DNA of 64,000 nt. Origin: Tenericutes bacterium HGW-Tenericutes-2 (lineage in GTDB: Bacteria > Bacillota_I > Bacilli_A > Acholeplasmatales > Acholeplasmataceae). The notes beneath the pieces were generated by a model. The model made no database searches. It worked only from the letters and a program-made list of their open reading frames with translations, and was not told the origin of the DNA. Positions 53,606-62,621 of this stretch are shown here, piece by piece. The DNA lies in NCBI GenBank assembly GCA_002839095.1, contig PGXL01000003.1:62001-126000 (forward strand). The letters are read 5' to 3'. Position 1 is the first letter of the stretch. Each line of letters starts with the position of its first letter. Both the position numbers and the translations under genes were made by a program.

Positions 53606-54907
53606 ATGGAAATTAAATGTATAAAAATAAATGAAATGACCGAATCTGTTTGTGAAAACAATTTTAAGGTCAGATATATGCTTCCTGGTGAAAGAGCAGA
53701 ATTCTACAACAGGAAGAATAAGACAATTCTAGAATCTGATATTTTAGAGTCATCACCAAATCGTGCAAGAGTCATCTGTCCGATTTTTTACGAATGTGGT
53801 GGATGTGACTTTCTACATGTTAAATATGATGAACAGCTTAGAATGAAGGAATCCTATGTAAAAACAGCATATTTTAAGGGAAATGTGTTCGCTCTATTTC
53901 TACCCATTATCAAAAATGATCGTCCATTAAACTATCGTCATAAGATTGTAGCGTCCGCTACAACAGAAAAAAATAAAGTCAAGCTTGGACTTTATCAAGA
54001 AGGAACTAAAAAAGTGATTCCTTATACAAGCTGCCACATTCAAGATTTAGATGGCAATGAAGTCCTTAAGACTGTAGAGCTTGTTTTAAATAAGTACAAG
54101 ATGACAGCCTATGATATCGATAAAGAAACTGGTATTATTAAGCATATTTTAATCCGTAAATCCTTTGCCAAAGATGAAATGCTTTTGGTATTTGTCACCA
54201 ATGGTAACCTGTTACCAAATGCTAAAAAGATGGCTCAGGATATTATCAAGCTTCATCCAAAGGTAGTTGCAGTTATTCAAAATATTCATCACAGAAAGAC
54301 TGCTTTGGTACTACTAGACGAAGAAAAGATTTTATTTGGTTCAGGATATATAACAGATGAAATCGATGGAATTAAGTTTAGATTATCGTCGAAATCCTTT
54401 TATCAGGTCAATCCGAGTCAAATGATTAAGATGTATAAAAAGGCGTTAGAGCTTGCAGATATTAAAAAGACAGATACAGTACTTGATGCATATTCTGGAA
54501 TTGGAACGATTTCACTTTTAGCAACGAAATACGCGAAGAAAGTCATTGCTGTAGAAACCAATAAAACGAGTCATCAGGATGCATTATTTAATAAGAAATT
54601 AAATCAAATTGAAAACGTTCAGTTCTTTAATGAAGATGTATCTAAATATCTAGAGAATTATAAGGATAAGATTGATGTTTTAATTATGGATCCAACAAGA
54701 GATGGAGCATCAGAGGATTTCTTGAAATCGGTATTGAGATTGTTACCGAAGAAAATTATTTATATATCCTGTGAACCAACAACTCAGGTTAGAGATATCA
54801 AGATAATCAGTGAGAAGTATGAGGTTAAAGTTTGTCAGCCAGTCGACATGTTTTCTCAAACTGTTCATGTTGAAACGATATCATTGCTTTCTTTAAAAAC
54901 ATCATAA
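53606..54907 (+). CDS. rlmCD: 23S rRNA (uracil-5-)-methyltransferase, RumA/RlmCD family
   Basis: 433 residues. An N-terminal TRAM-like region, iron-sulfur Cys set CPIFYECGGCDF plus SCHIQD, SAM motif VLDAYSGIGTISLLA, IMDPTRDGA and the catalytic Cys in IYISCEPTTQVRD. It methylates U at C5 in 23S rRNA; Gram-positive members often act at both U747 and U1939. The last codons (HVETISLLSLKTS) overlap a 14-bp sequence repeated at 56020-56033, and the terminal Thr-Ser is absent from that downstream copy, suggesting the 3' end was rebuilt by an insertion. Confidence 0.9.
   Translation: MEIKCIKINEMTESVCENNFKVRYMLPGERAEFYNRKNKTILESDILESSPNRARVICPIFYECGGCDFLHVKYDEQLRMKESYVKTAYFKGNVFALFLPIIKNDRPLNYRHKIVASATTEKNKVKLGLYQEGTKKVIPYTSCHIQDLDGNEVLKTVELVLNKYKMTAYDIDKETGIIKHILIRKSFAKDEMLLVFVTNGNLLPNAKKMAQDIIKLHPKVVAVIQNIHHRKTALVLLDEEKILFGSGYITDEIDGIKFRLSSKSFYQVNPSQMIKMYKKALELADIKKTDTVLDAYSGIGTISLLATKYAKKVIAVETNKTSHQDALFNKKLNQIENVQFFNEDVSKYLENYKDKIDVLIMDPTRDGASEDFLKSVLRLLPKKIIYISCEPTTQVRDIKIISEKYEVKVCQPVDMFSQTVHVETISLLSLKTS
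54866..54879 (+). repeat. Direct repeat, left copy (putative attL) in rlmCD
   Basis: CATGTTGAAACGAT, coding HVETI near the C terminus of rlmCD, recurs exactly at 56020-56033. The 3' end of rum-type genes, at the codons for HVExxxLL, is a known integration site of some streptococcal integrative elements. Confidence 0.6.
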
Positions 54908-54994
54908 ATAAAGCTATTTGTAATAATATTTATTAGTTACTGTATGCTTTGAATATAAATTATGGCACTTTATAAGTTAAAAGATCGTTCAAAC

Positions 54995-55023
54995 TTGCTA
55001 TTATTCCGATATCGGTATATAAT
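54995..55023 (+). promoter_or_regulatory. Promoter of the Fic gene with palindromic operator
   Basis: -35 TTGCTA (54995-55000), 17 nt, -10 TATAAT (55018-55023). A perfect 10-bp palindrome CCGATATCGG (55006-55015) fills the spacer, placed for repression, perhaps by the HTH-like N terminus of the Fic protein itself (inference). Confidence 0.55.
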
Positions 55024-55042
55024 AAACTTGTGAGGTGATTTT

Positions 55043-55963
55043 ATGAACTATATGACAACAAAAGAAGCAAGTCTAAAATGGGGCATTTCTGATCGTCGTA
55101 TCAGAATATTATGCACTGAAGGCAAAATTGAAGGTGCGGTCAAAATTGGCCGTAATTGGTCAGTACCTTCTAATGCAATGAAACCTATCGATAATCGGAC
55201 AAAAATTAAGTCAGAGTTTGAGGGATTAGACTATTTTTTTAATTTAATCGATGAACAGAAAAAAGCCATTGATCAGCGTCGTCCACTTACGAAGAATCAA
55301 TATAACACACTAAGAAATAACTTAATTATTGAATGGACATATAATAGTAATGCTATAGAAGGCAACACACTGACTTTGTCAGAAACAAAAGTCGTACTAG
55401 AAGGTATTACGATTGGTGGGAAAAGTGTTGTCGAACATTTGGAAGCAATCAACCATAGAGATGCCATCCTGTTTTTAGAAAGCATTGTTGATAGACAAGA
55501 AGAAATATCCGAGTGGAATATAAGAAATTTGCATCAAATCATTCTTAAAGACATTGATAATTTAAATGCCGGCAAATATAGAATGGAGAACGTGTTGATT
55601 GGTGGGGCAAAACATATACCACCAGATTACCTTGTGGTTCCAGTACAAATGCAGAAATTAGTTTATGAAGACAATCGAGAATGGATTCATTATCACCCTG
55701 TTGTTCGAGCTGCGTTATTGCATGGCGAATTTGTTAAAATCCATCCCTTTATTGATGGCAATGGTCGAACTGCAAGACTGCTCTTGAATTTGGTTCTAAT
55801 GTCAAATGGTTATCCACCAATAGTTATAAAAAAAGAAAGTAGACTTGCATATTATGAGGCATTAGATACTGCTCATACCACATTAAACTATTCAAAATTT
55901 GTTCATTTGATAGCAACATTAGTTTTTGAAGCACAGCAATTATGGATGAAGATTCTAAATTAA
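55043..55963 (+). CDS. Fic-family protein (probable AMP-transferase) with HTH-like N terminus
   Basis: 306 residues. Residues 1-50 look like an excisionase/MerR-type DNA-binding segment (MTTKEASLKWGISDRRIRIL). The Fic core carries the complete motif HPFIDGNGRTAR (234-245) with its catalytic His. An upstream helix has SNAIEG (S102 to G107), the (S/T)xxxE(G/N) autoinhibitory motif of class II Fic proteins. Such enzymes AMPylate hydroxyl groups on target proteins. Arg codons are often CGT/CGA/CGG, unlike the AGA-rich neighbours, and a copy of the rlmCD 3' end lies on each side, so it looks transferred. No antitoxin gene is beside it. GAGGTGA precedes the ATG. Confidence 0.88.
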   Translation: MNYMTTKEASLKWGISDRRIRILCTEGKIEGAVKIGRNWSVPSNAMKPIDNRTKIKSEFEGLDYFFNLIDEQKKAIDQRRPLTKNQYNTLRNNLIIEWTYNSNAIEGNTLTLSETKVVLEGITIGGKSVVEHLEAINHRDAILFLESIVDRQEEISEWNIRNLHQIILKDIDNLNAGKYRMENVLIGGAKHIPPDYLVVPVQMQKLVYEDNREWIHYHPVVRAALLHGEFVKIHPFIDGNGRTARLLLNLVLMSNGYPPIVIKKESRLAYYEALDTAHTTLNYSKFVHLIATLVFEAQQLWMKILN

Positions 55964-56001
55964 TGGGATATTAAAGTAAAAACAAAGTACATATGTTACA
56001 T

Positions 56002-56055
56002 AATGGTATCAACTCAACGCATGTTGAAACGATCACTTTACTTTCTCTAAAATGA
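56002..56055 (+). pseudogene. Displaced 3' end of the rlmCD gene (relic)
   Basis: The codons from about 56017 read THVETITLLSLK and stop (TGA at 56053-56055), the typical end of a RumA-family protein, with no gene body before them. It includes the right copy of the 14-bp repeat (56020-56033). It is most simply the original tail of rlmCD pushed downstream by insertion of the Fic segment; a decayed tandem paralogue is the alternative. Confidence 0.65.
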
Positions 56056-56096
56056 GGACTATTGTAATTAATATATAATTATTAAAAGGAGTTTGA

Positions 56097-56531
56097 ATGA
56101 AAAAATTCGATTTAAAGAAATCAATTTGGAATGATTATATTTTGATGATTACGACAACTATCCCAGTCATATTCATCGGATTTATCATCTTTTTCATTTT
56201 TATCAACGAAGACAAAAATCTTATTCTCATTTTTGGTATATTGGCAGCTTTATTCGCTGCACTATTCTTTATAAGAATAAAATATATTAAATCATTTCTA
56301 AATGATACATATACAATCCAAGGCATAATTATAAATGTTGGGTTTTTTAAAGATAGAGGAAGAATAGATTATGTATATGAAAAAGATAATAATAGATATA
56401 TACATGGTCAAGCGGTCATGAAGAATAAATACACAAAAAAACTCCAAAAAGGCCAGGTCATTGATTTGCTAATTAAGAAGAATGTAAAAAATAAAACCAT
56501 GATTCTTGATCTTTATTTTGACAATTTTTGA
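56097..56531 (+). CDS. Small membrane protein of unknown function
   Basis: 144 residues. Two membrane helices (about 16-36 and 41-60), then a cytosolic domain of about 80 residues with a beta-rich pattern (YTIQGIIINVGFFKDRGRIDYVYE), weakly like DUF3592 proteins. AAAGGAG precedes the ATG. Stop codon TGA. It lies just after the rlmCD relic, so it was probably the neighbour of rlmCD before the Fic insertion. Confidence 0.75.
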   Translation: MKKFDLKKSIWNDYILMITTTIPVIFIGFIIFFIFINEDKNLILIFGILAALFAALFFIRIKYIKSFLNDTYTIQGIIINVGFFKDRGRIDYVYEKDNNRYIHGQAVMKNKYTKKLQKGQVIDLLIKKNVKNKTMILDLYFDNF

Positions 56532-56640
56532 CAAAAATCTCTTTGAATACTTGAGAAAATAAAATTCGCGTTACTATGCAAATGGGTTGTACTTTACACC
56601 AATAAGCGTTAAATTAATAGTATATATCGGAGGTATTCAA

Positions 56641-57207
56641 ATGGAAAACACGATCATACAATTGACTGTTAAAGAAACAGAAGAACTGATTATCATGCTC
56701 AAAAATCGTTTTGAGAAAAATATGCATCGTCATCAAAAACTTTCATGGGCTGAAATTGCCTTAAAGCTTATTAGCGCACCTGATAAGCTTTTATCATTAT
56801 ATCAGATGGAAAAAACAGGTGGTGAACCTGATGTTGTTGGATTCGATTCAAAAACTTCTGAGTTTATGTTCATGGATTGCTCAAAGGAGACTCCAGCTGG
56901 TCGTAGAAACGTTTGCTACGACAGGGAAGCACTAGATTCAAGAAAAGAATTTAAACCCGCTAATAGTGCCATGGATATGGCAAATGAGATGGGTATTAGC
57001 ATATTATCTGAGGAAGAATATAGATATCTACAAAAGCTAGAAAAATTGGATCTTAAGACTTCGAGTTGGGTGAAAACACCAGAATCCATTCGTAAACTTG
57101 GTGGTGCACTTTTTTGTGACCGCAGATATGATCAAGTATTCCTATATCATAATGGAGCATCCTCCTATTATGGTGTTAGAGGATTTAGAGGATTGCTAAA
57201 ATTATAG
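56641..57207 (+). CDS. DUF4256 family protein
   Basis: 188 residues from the ATG at 56641 (GGAGG 7 nt upstream); the frame is open 18 codons further upstream without a ribosome site. Nearly every DUF4256 landmark is present: LYQMEKTGGEPDVVGFD, FMDCSKETPAGRRNVCYDREALDSRKE, AMDMANEMGISILSEEEYRYLQ, SSWVKTPESIRKLGGALFCDRRYD. A widespread cytosolic family of unknown function. The 198 bases after it hold no recognised element. Confidence 0.85.
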   Translation: MENTIIQLTVKETEELIIMLKNRFEKNMHRHQKLSWAEIALKLISAPDKLLSLYQMEKTGGEPDVVGFDSKTSEFMFMDCSKETPAGRRNVCYDREALDSRKEFKPANSAMDMANEMGISILSEEEYRYLQKLEKLDLKTSSWVKTPESIRKLGGALFCDRRYDQVFLYHNGASSYYGVRGFRGLLKL

Positions 57208-57405
57208 AAAGATAGCAAACAAAACACTTTTTTGTTTTATAATAAAATCATAGAATAAATATTCTACATCAACCATTTTTTAAATTTTATTAGCTGCTTT
57301 TTTAGCCATTCAGCTACTTAAGGAGTATGCTTTGATCTTAACCATGGTCTTTTTTTGTTATCTAGAGATCAACTATATTTTCATCAATCAAGGAGAATCA
57401 CACCC

Positions 57406-57948
57406 ATGTCAGAGTTTAATTTAACTATTCAAACTAAAAGACTATTATTAAGACCATTTCAATATGGTGATCTAGATTCTATTCATCTATATGCATCCAA
57501 TCCAGAAATTACTAAATATATGCTCTTTGGTCCAAATACTTATGAGGAAACAAGTAACTTTGTTCATTTAATCATAGACACTTGGTATAAGGAAGTTCCA
57601 ATAAGACACTATGAGATGGTTGTTGAAAAGGATGGGGCAATATTAGGTGCAGTATCTATTCATCTAACTGAAGATTTAGAAGAAGGAGAAATGGGTTGGA
57701 TATCTCATCAAGCGTACTGGGGACATGGATATATTACAGAAGCTGCTCAAGCCTTGAAGGAATTTGCTATAATAGAATTAAAGGTTAAAAGAATCGTTGC
57801 ACATTGTGATTCAAGAAACATTGGATCGATTAGAGTCATGGAAAAACTGGGGTTAGAAAAGGTCTCACTCACAAAGAATGTGAGAAAGGATAGAAAGACA
57901 CTAGAATATATTTATGATGAGTTGAAATATGAACTGATTATCAAATAA
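57406..57948 (+). CDS. GNAT-family N-acetyltransferase (RimJ/RimL type)
   Basis: 180 residues from the ATG at 57406, after AAGGAG; the frame extends 17 codons upstream with no ribosome site. LTIQTKRLLLRPFQYGDLDSIH, GAVSIHL, HQAYWGHGYITEAAQALKEFAI (acetyl-CoA loop) and HCDSRNIGSIRVMEKLGLEKV are typical of the RimJ/RimL-like GNATs that acetylate protein N termini or small amines. First of four small genes that read as a run of enzyme genes. Confidence 0.88.
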   Translation: MSEFNLTIQTKRLLLRPFQYGDLDSIHLYASNPEITKYMLFGPNTYEETSNFVHLIIDTWYKEVPIRHYEMVVEKDGAILGAVSIHLTEDLEEGEMGWISHQAYWGHGYITEAAQALKEFAIIELKVKRIVAHCDSRNIGSIRVMEKLGLEKVSLTKNVRKDRKTLEYIYDELKYELIIK

Positions 57949-57972
57949 TAACTAATAAATGAAGGGGTCAAC

Positions 57973-58530
57973 ATGTACAAAGAACTATTTAGAAACTATA
58001 TTCCAAAAAATGAACAGGAAAAAGTAGATCAAGCATTGATACTAGACTTCATCGATAGAAATCCTGATGCTTTATATAGAACCAATCTTTGTGCACACAT
58101 TACTTCATCAGCTTTTGTCGTTAATCAAGAAATGGATAAAATTCTATTTGCCTATCATAATATTTATGATTCATGGTCATGGTTAGGTGGACATAATGAT
58201 GGGAACCCTAATTTGCTAGAAGTAGCTATTCAAGAAGCAATCGAAGAAACAGGTATTCAAACAGTTAAACCCTATTCAACTGATATTTTTACAATCGATG
58301 TCATTTATGTAAAAAACCATATCAAGAAGAATCAATATGTGCCAGATCACCTGCATTTGAATGCTACATTCCTATTAATAGCTGATGAAAATGAGAACTT
58401 AAGCATTAATCACGCTGAAAATAGTGGTGTGAAGTGGTTTGATATTGATGATGTTTTAAATCATATATCAGAAGATAGAATGAAGCCAATCTATCAAAAA
58501 GCATTTGACATAATCAAAACACTAGGTTAA
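57973..58530 (+). CDS. Nudix hydrolase
   Basis: 185 residues. WLGGHNDGNPNLLEVAIQEAIEETGI is a Nudix box with Gln in place of the usual Arg before Glu. An N-terminal ~40-residue helical extension precedes it, and DHLHLNATFLLIAD is the usual downstream strand. Resembles the Nudix group found next to acetyltransferases; substrate unknown. AAGGGG precedes the ATG; 24 bp behind the GNAT gene. Confidence 0.85.
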   Translation: MYKELFRNYIPKNEQEKVDQALILDFIDRNPDALYRTNLCAHITSSAFVVNQEMDKILFAYHNIYDSWSWLGGHNDGNPNLLEVAIQEAIEETGIQTVKPYSTDIFTIDVIYVKNHIKKNQYVPDHLHLNATFLLIADENENLSINHAENSGVKWFDIDDVLNHISEDRMKPIYQKAFDIIKTLG

Positions 58531-58554
58531 TCAATCAATTCAAAGGAGTAGCAT

Positions 58555-59016
58555 GTGAAAAAAACGTTAATGGAAGTAACCAAGATCTTAAATGAAAAAT
58601 TTCAAGTTATTCCCCTTCTTTATGGTTCTTTTGCACTAGAAGAAATATTAAAAAAAGACTATCAGGCACATGATATTGACTTACTCATACCAATAGAAGT
58701 ACTCAAAAACAAAATAGATTTAATAGAAGCTTTCGTAATGAATGGGTTTACCTATTTCAATCAAGAGGTTTTAACATTTGAAAAAAATGGGATAGAAATT
58801 GAAATATCTAATTTAGAAGAATGGATTAAAAATTCAAATTGGGATATTGAAGAGAATACCTTGATTCATCAAGATAAAATTCAGTATGAATTACTCAGTG
58901 CTAAAAATCTAGAAAAGTTATACCAATTCTTAATTAGCGATAAAAGAAGATCAAAAGAAAAGAAACAAAAGGACCAAGAAAAACTAAATGATTTGAAAAA
59001 GTTTCTAGAAAGGTAA
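58555..59016 (+). CDS. Nucleotidyltransferase-fold protein
   Basis: 153 residues from a GTG start at 58555 (AAAGGAG upstream). An ATG at 58553 is immediately followed by TGA in another frame and cannot be used. LLYGSFALEEI and HDIDLLIPIEV resemble the GS...DxD motif of polymerase-beta-type nucleotidyltransferases. The C-terminal third is very rich in Lys and Gln. Could modify an antibiotic, RNA or protein; no partner HEPN gene is adjacent. Confidence 0.7.
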   Translation: MKKTLMEVTKILNEKFQVIPLLYGSFALEEILKKDYQAHDIDLLIPIEVLKNKIDLIEAFVMNGFTYFNQEVLTFEKNGIEIEISNLEEWIKNSNWDIEENTLIHQDKIQYELLSAKNLEKLYQFLISDKRRSKEKKQKDQEKLNDLKKFLER

Positions 59017-59020
59017 TAGA

Positions 59021-59515
59021 ATGATAACTTTTAGAAAAGCAAAATTAGAGGATGCTGATCAACTTGGTTATGTTCATTATGTATCATGGATTGAAACCTA
59101 CAAGGGTTTAATTAGTGATTCCTATTTAAATCAAAGAAGTCCTGAAAAAAGTGCGAAGATGTTCGAAAGAACACATTGTGAGCACATTTTTCTTGCTGAG
59201 GAAAATCAGGTTGTTGTTGGCTTTATCAACTATAACCCATCAACTGAAGAGGATTTAAATTCATTTGGGGCAATCTATGCTCTTTATGTATTAAAGGCTC
59301 ATCAAGGATTAGGAATCGGTAAAAGATTAATGGAGCATGCGATTACTTATTTTAAAAATGAAGGGTTCAAAGGAATCTCATTATGGGTTCTAGATAGTAA
59401 CCAACAAGCCATCTTATTTTATGACCACTTAGGCTTTGTTTCGGATGGAAAAACGAAGGAACAGGTATTGGGGGATGTAGTTACTGAAATCAGAATGATC
59501 AAAAAGTTAACATAA
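59021..59515 (+). CDS. GNAT-family N-acetyltransferase
   Basis: 164 residues. ITFRKAKLEDADQLGYVHYVSWIETYKGLI, YALYVLKAHQGLGIGKRLMEHAI (acetyl-CoA pyrophosphate loop) and LWVLDSNQQAILFYDHLGF mark a GNAT of the group containing PaiA-like and uncharacterised small-molecule acetyltransferases. Starts 4 bp after the nucleotidyltransferase gene, so co-translated with it; pckG follows 13 bp later. Confidence 0.88.
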   Translation: MITFRKAKLEDADQLGYVHYVSWIETYKGLISDSYLNQRSPEKSAKMFERTHCEHIFLAEENQVVVGFINYNPSTEEDLNSFGAIYALYVLKAHQGLGIGKRLMEHAITYFKNEGFKGISLWVLDSNQQAILFYDHLGFVSDGKTKEQVLGDVVTEIRMIKKLT

Positions 59516-59528
59516 AAGGGAGAAAAAA

Positions 59529-61349
59529 ATGATTTCATATCAAAATTTGAATGAATGGGTTCAAAAGATGGCAGAGCTTTGTAACCCGAAAGACATTCAT
59601 TGGATTGATGGTAGTGAAGAGGAAAATGATCGATTTTTAGAACAGCTCGTGGAAGAAAAAAAAGCTATTCTATTAAATCCTCAAAAAAGACCAAATTCCT
59701 ATGCTTTTTTTAGTGATCCCAGTGATGTTGCAAGAGTAGAAAACAGAACATTTATTGCATCACTCAAAAAAGAAGACGCAGGACCTACCAATAATTGGAT
59801 GGATCCAAAAGAGTTAAAGGAAACGATGCTTACTCTTTATAAAGATTCAATGCTTGGTAGAACCATGTATGTCATTCCTTATATGATGGGACCCTTTGGT
59901 TCTCCATTATCTAAAATAGGAATTGAGATTACAGATAGTTTATATGTTGTAGTCAATATGAGAATCATGACACGTGTGGGAAGAGATGTTCTAAGAAAGC
60001 TTGAAGAATTAGGTTCATTTATACCAGGCCTTCATTCTGTAGGCTATCCATTAAAGGATGGAATCGAAGACTTAACATGGCCTTCTGCTCCAATTGATCA
60101 AAAATTTATAGCACACTTTCCAGAAGAAAAACTGATCTGGTCCTATGGCTCAGGTTATGGTGGAAATGCATTATTAGGTAAAAAATGCTTAGCATTACGA
60201 ATTGCTACTGTCATAGCAAGAGAAGAAATGTGGATGGCAGAGCATATGCTTATTTTAAAGCTAACCAATCCTGAAGGAAAATCTAAATATATTTTAGGAG
60301 CTTTCCCAAGTGCTTGTGGGAAAACTAATTTGTCGATGCTAGTCCCAACCCTTCCAGGCTGGAAGGTTGAAACCATTGGTGATGATATCGCATGGATTTG
60401 GATGAAGGATGATGGTAGATTATATGCGATTAATCCTGAAGCTGGCTTCTTTGGAGTTGCTAGAGGAACCTCATACCGAACCAATCCGAATGCAATGATG
60501 GCAATTAGAAAGAATACATTGTTTACCAATGTTGCGATTACTGATGATTTAGATGTTTGGTGGGAGGATATTGATGGACCAACTCCAGATCATCTAATGG
60601 ATTGGAAAAAGGAAGATTGGACACCATCCAAGGGAACATTAGCAGCCCATCCAAATTGTAGATTCACGGTTAGTGCTAAGCAATCCCCAGTGATTGCTGA
60701 GGAATGGGAAAAACCAGAAGGAGTTTTAATTTCTGCAATTTTAGTTGGTGGAAGAAGACCTTCAACCATTCCTTTAATTCATGAAGCGTTTAGCTGGAGT
60801 CATGGTGTTTTTATGGGTTCAATGATGGGTTCAGAAATAACTGCAGCATCCATCTCTAATGATTATGGTAAGGTTAGAAGAGACCCTTTTGCGATGCTAC
60901 CGTTTATTGGATATCATGTTGGTGATTATTTAAAGCACTGGCTGGATATGGGCAAGCTTTCAAATGATGCATTGCTTCCTAAAATATATTATGTGAACTG
61001 GTTTAGAAAAGATGATAACAACAACTATTTATGGCCAGGATTTGGACATAATTCTAGAGTGCTCAAATGGATATTTGAACGATGTGATGGAGTTGCTCAG
61101 GCAAGGGTAACACCTATTGGAAATGTCCCAACAGAGGAATCCATTGATATCAGAGGTTTACCTATGAAATCTGAAGCACTCAGTGAACTTTTATATATTG
61201 ATAATAAGAAATGGCTAGAGGAAGTAGAATCAATTCATGCATATTACAAAACAATAGGATCTAAGCTTCCTAATAAACTCAAAGAAGAGCTTACCAAACT
61301 TGAACAAAGATTAAAATATGAAATAGAAAAAGATTTGGATAAGGAGTAA
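59529..61349 (+). CDS. pckG: Phosphoenolpyruvate carboxykinase (GTP)
   Basis: 606 residues, the length of GTP-type enzymes. SYGSGYGGNALLGKK (substrate loop), GAFPSACGKTNLSML (P-loop with the reactive Cys), IGDDIAWIW (metal Asp), FGVARGTSYRTNP and WRKDDNN-like FRKDDNNNYLWPGFG near the C terminus. It interconverts oxaloacetate and PEP with GTP/GDP. In a proline/glutamate fermenter making pyruvate it could feed gluconeogenesis or a C4 branch. AAGGGAG ribosome site; a transporter gene follows 3 bp later. Confidence 0.95.
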   Translation: MISYQNLNEWVQKMAELCNPKDIHWIDGSEEENDRFLEQLVEEKKAILLNPQKRPNSYAFFSDPSDVARVENRTFIASLKKEDAGPTNNWMDPKELKETMLTLYKDSMLGRTMYVIPYMMGPFGSPLSKIGIEITDSLYVVVNMRIMTRVGRDVLRKLEELGSFIPGLHSVGYPLKDGIEDLTWPSAPIDQKFIAHFPEEKLIWSYGSGYGGNALLGKKCLALRIATVIAREEMWMAEHMLILKLTNPEGKSKYILGAFPSACGKTNLSMLVPTLPGWKVETIGDDIAWIWMKDDGRLYAINPEAGFFGVARGTSYRTNPNAMMAIRKNTLFTNVAITDDLDVWWEDIDGPTPDHLMDWKKEDWTPSKGTLAAHPNCRFTVSAKQSPVIAEEWEKPEGVLISAILVGGRRPSTIPLIHEAFSWSHGVFMGSMMGSEITAASISNDYGKVRRDPFAMLPFIGYHVGDYLKHWLDMGKLSNDALLPKIYYVNWFRKDDNNNYLWPGFGHNSRVLKWIFERCDGVAQARVTPIGNVPTEESIDIRGLPMKSEALSELLYIDNKKWLEEVESIHAYYKTIGSKLPNKLKEELTKLEQRLKYEIEKDLDKE

Positions 61350-61352
61350 ATC

Positions 61353-62558
61353 ATGAGCAAAGACATGAAGCGTGCAGCATTAATTTTTATCTTTTTTCTA
61401 GGAATTATTAGCTTTTTCTCTGATTTCACCCATGAAGGTGCTAGAAGTATTTATGGACCGTATTTAAATATATTAGGTGCTAGTGCATTTGTAGTTGCTC
61501 TTGCTGCTGGTCTTGGAGAATTTATCGGACAGGCACTCAGAATATTTACAGGAATTATCGCTGATAAAACAAAGAAATATTGGACGATGATGATTCTAGG
61601 ATATTCCTTAAATCTGCTTGCAATTCCATTACTCGCATTTGTTCAACCATCCATTTGGTGGGTTGCAGTTGTATTAATCCTAGTAGAACGTATTGGTAAA
61701 GCAGTCAGAGCACCTGCTAAATCCGCATTAACCTCCTTTACAGCCCCACATTTAGGCGCAGGAAAGGCTTTTGCTATCAATGAAGCACTAGACCAATTCG
61801 GAGCATTTCTAGGTCCTCTGGTCGTGTTTTTCATGATCAGTTCACAATCTGGAGATGCATTATCTAGATATCAAATGAGCTTTCTATTGTTGGGGATATT
61901 TGCTATTGTAACTTTAATTATTCTTTTTGTTGCAAGACTCAAATATCCTAATCCCGATCAATTTGAAGCACCAAAGCTAAAACCAAAGGAACTAACAAAG
62001 GATAAGCAATTTTGGATTTATATGCTTGCAATTAGCTTTCTTGCAATGGGATTTATCGATTACCCAATTTTAGCATTTCATATGGATTCAAGCGGATTAG
62101 TCAATGTCATTTATATTCCACTATTTTATGCAATAGCCATGGGTGTTGATGCAATAGCTGCTTTAATCTTTGGCCATCTATTTGATAAAAAGGGATTATA
62201 TTCCTTGATATTTGCGATATCCATAGCTCTATTCTCAACTCCTGTTATATTCCTATTTGGTGATATCTATTTCATCATTTTAGGTATTGTTTTATGGGGG
62301 ATTGGTATGGGAGCACAGGAATCGATATTAAAAGCTGTGATTGCAAATCTTGTATCAAAGGAGAAAAGAGCAACAGGCTACGGTATATTTAGTTCAGTTT
62401 TTGGACTATTTTGGTTTATAGGAAGTATGATTATTGGATTTGCGTATGAGCGTTCGATTCTATTTATAGTTATCTTTTCAGTAACTATGGAAGTATTATC
62501 CATCATCACGCTATTTGTTTTAATGTCACATCAAAAAAAACAGTTAAATGAAGCCTAA
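61353..62558 (+). CDS. MFS transporter
   Basis: 401 residues with about 12 membrane helices. FFSDFTHEGARSIYGPYLNILGASAFVVALAAGLGEF, then RIGKAVRAPAKSALTS and KGLYSLIFAISIALF, resemble an MFS group common in Firmicutes whose members are annotated only as MFS. Directly behind pckG with AAGGAG, so likely in one operon. Substrate unknown. Confidence 0.85.
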   Translation: MSKDMKRAALIFIFFLGIISFFSDFTHEGARSIYGPYLNILGASAFVVALAAGLGEFIGQALRIFTGIIADKTKKYWTMMILGYSLNLLAIPLLAFVQPSIWWVAVVLILVERIGKAVRAPAKSALTSFTAPHLGAGKAFAINEALDQFGAFLGPLVVFFMISSQSGDALSRYQMSFLLLGIFAIVTLIILFVARLKYPNPDQFEAPKLKPKELTKDKQFWIYMLAISFLAMGFIDYPILAFHMDSSGLVNVIYIPLFYAIAMGVDAIAALIFGHLFDKKGLYSLIFAISIALFSTPVIFLFGDIYFIILGIVLWGIGMGAQESILKAVIANLVSKEKRATGYGIFSSVFGLFWFIGSMIIGFAYERSILFIVIFSVTMEVLSIITLFVLMSHQKKQLNEA

Positions 62559-62621
62559 AATTGCGTATAACTTTCATCTTGATATATAATATATATAAGT
62601 TGGGATATTGGGGTGATTGAT

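Noticed and set aside
57208..57405. Regulatory leader (T-box or riboswitch) upstream of the GNAT gene
   Set aside because: Only short AT-rich inverted repeats such as ACCATGGT are visible; nothing matches a known element.
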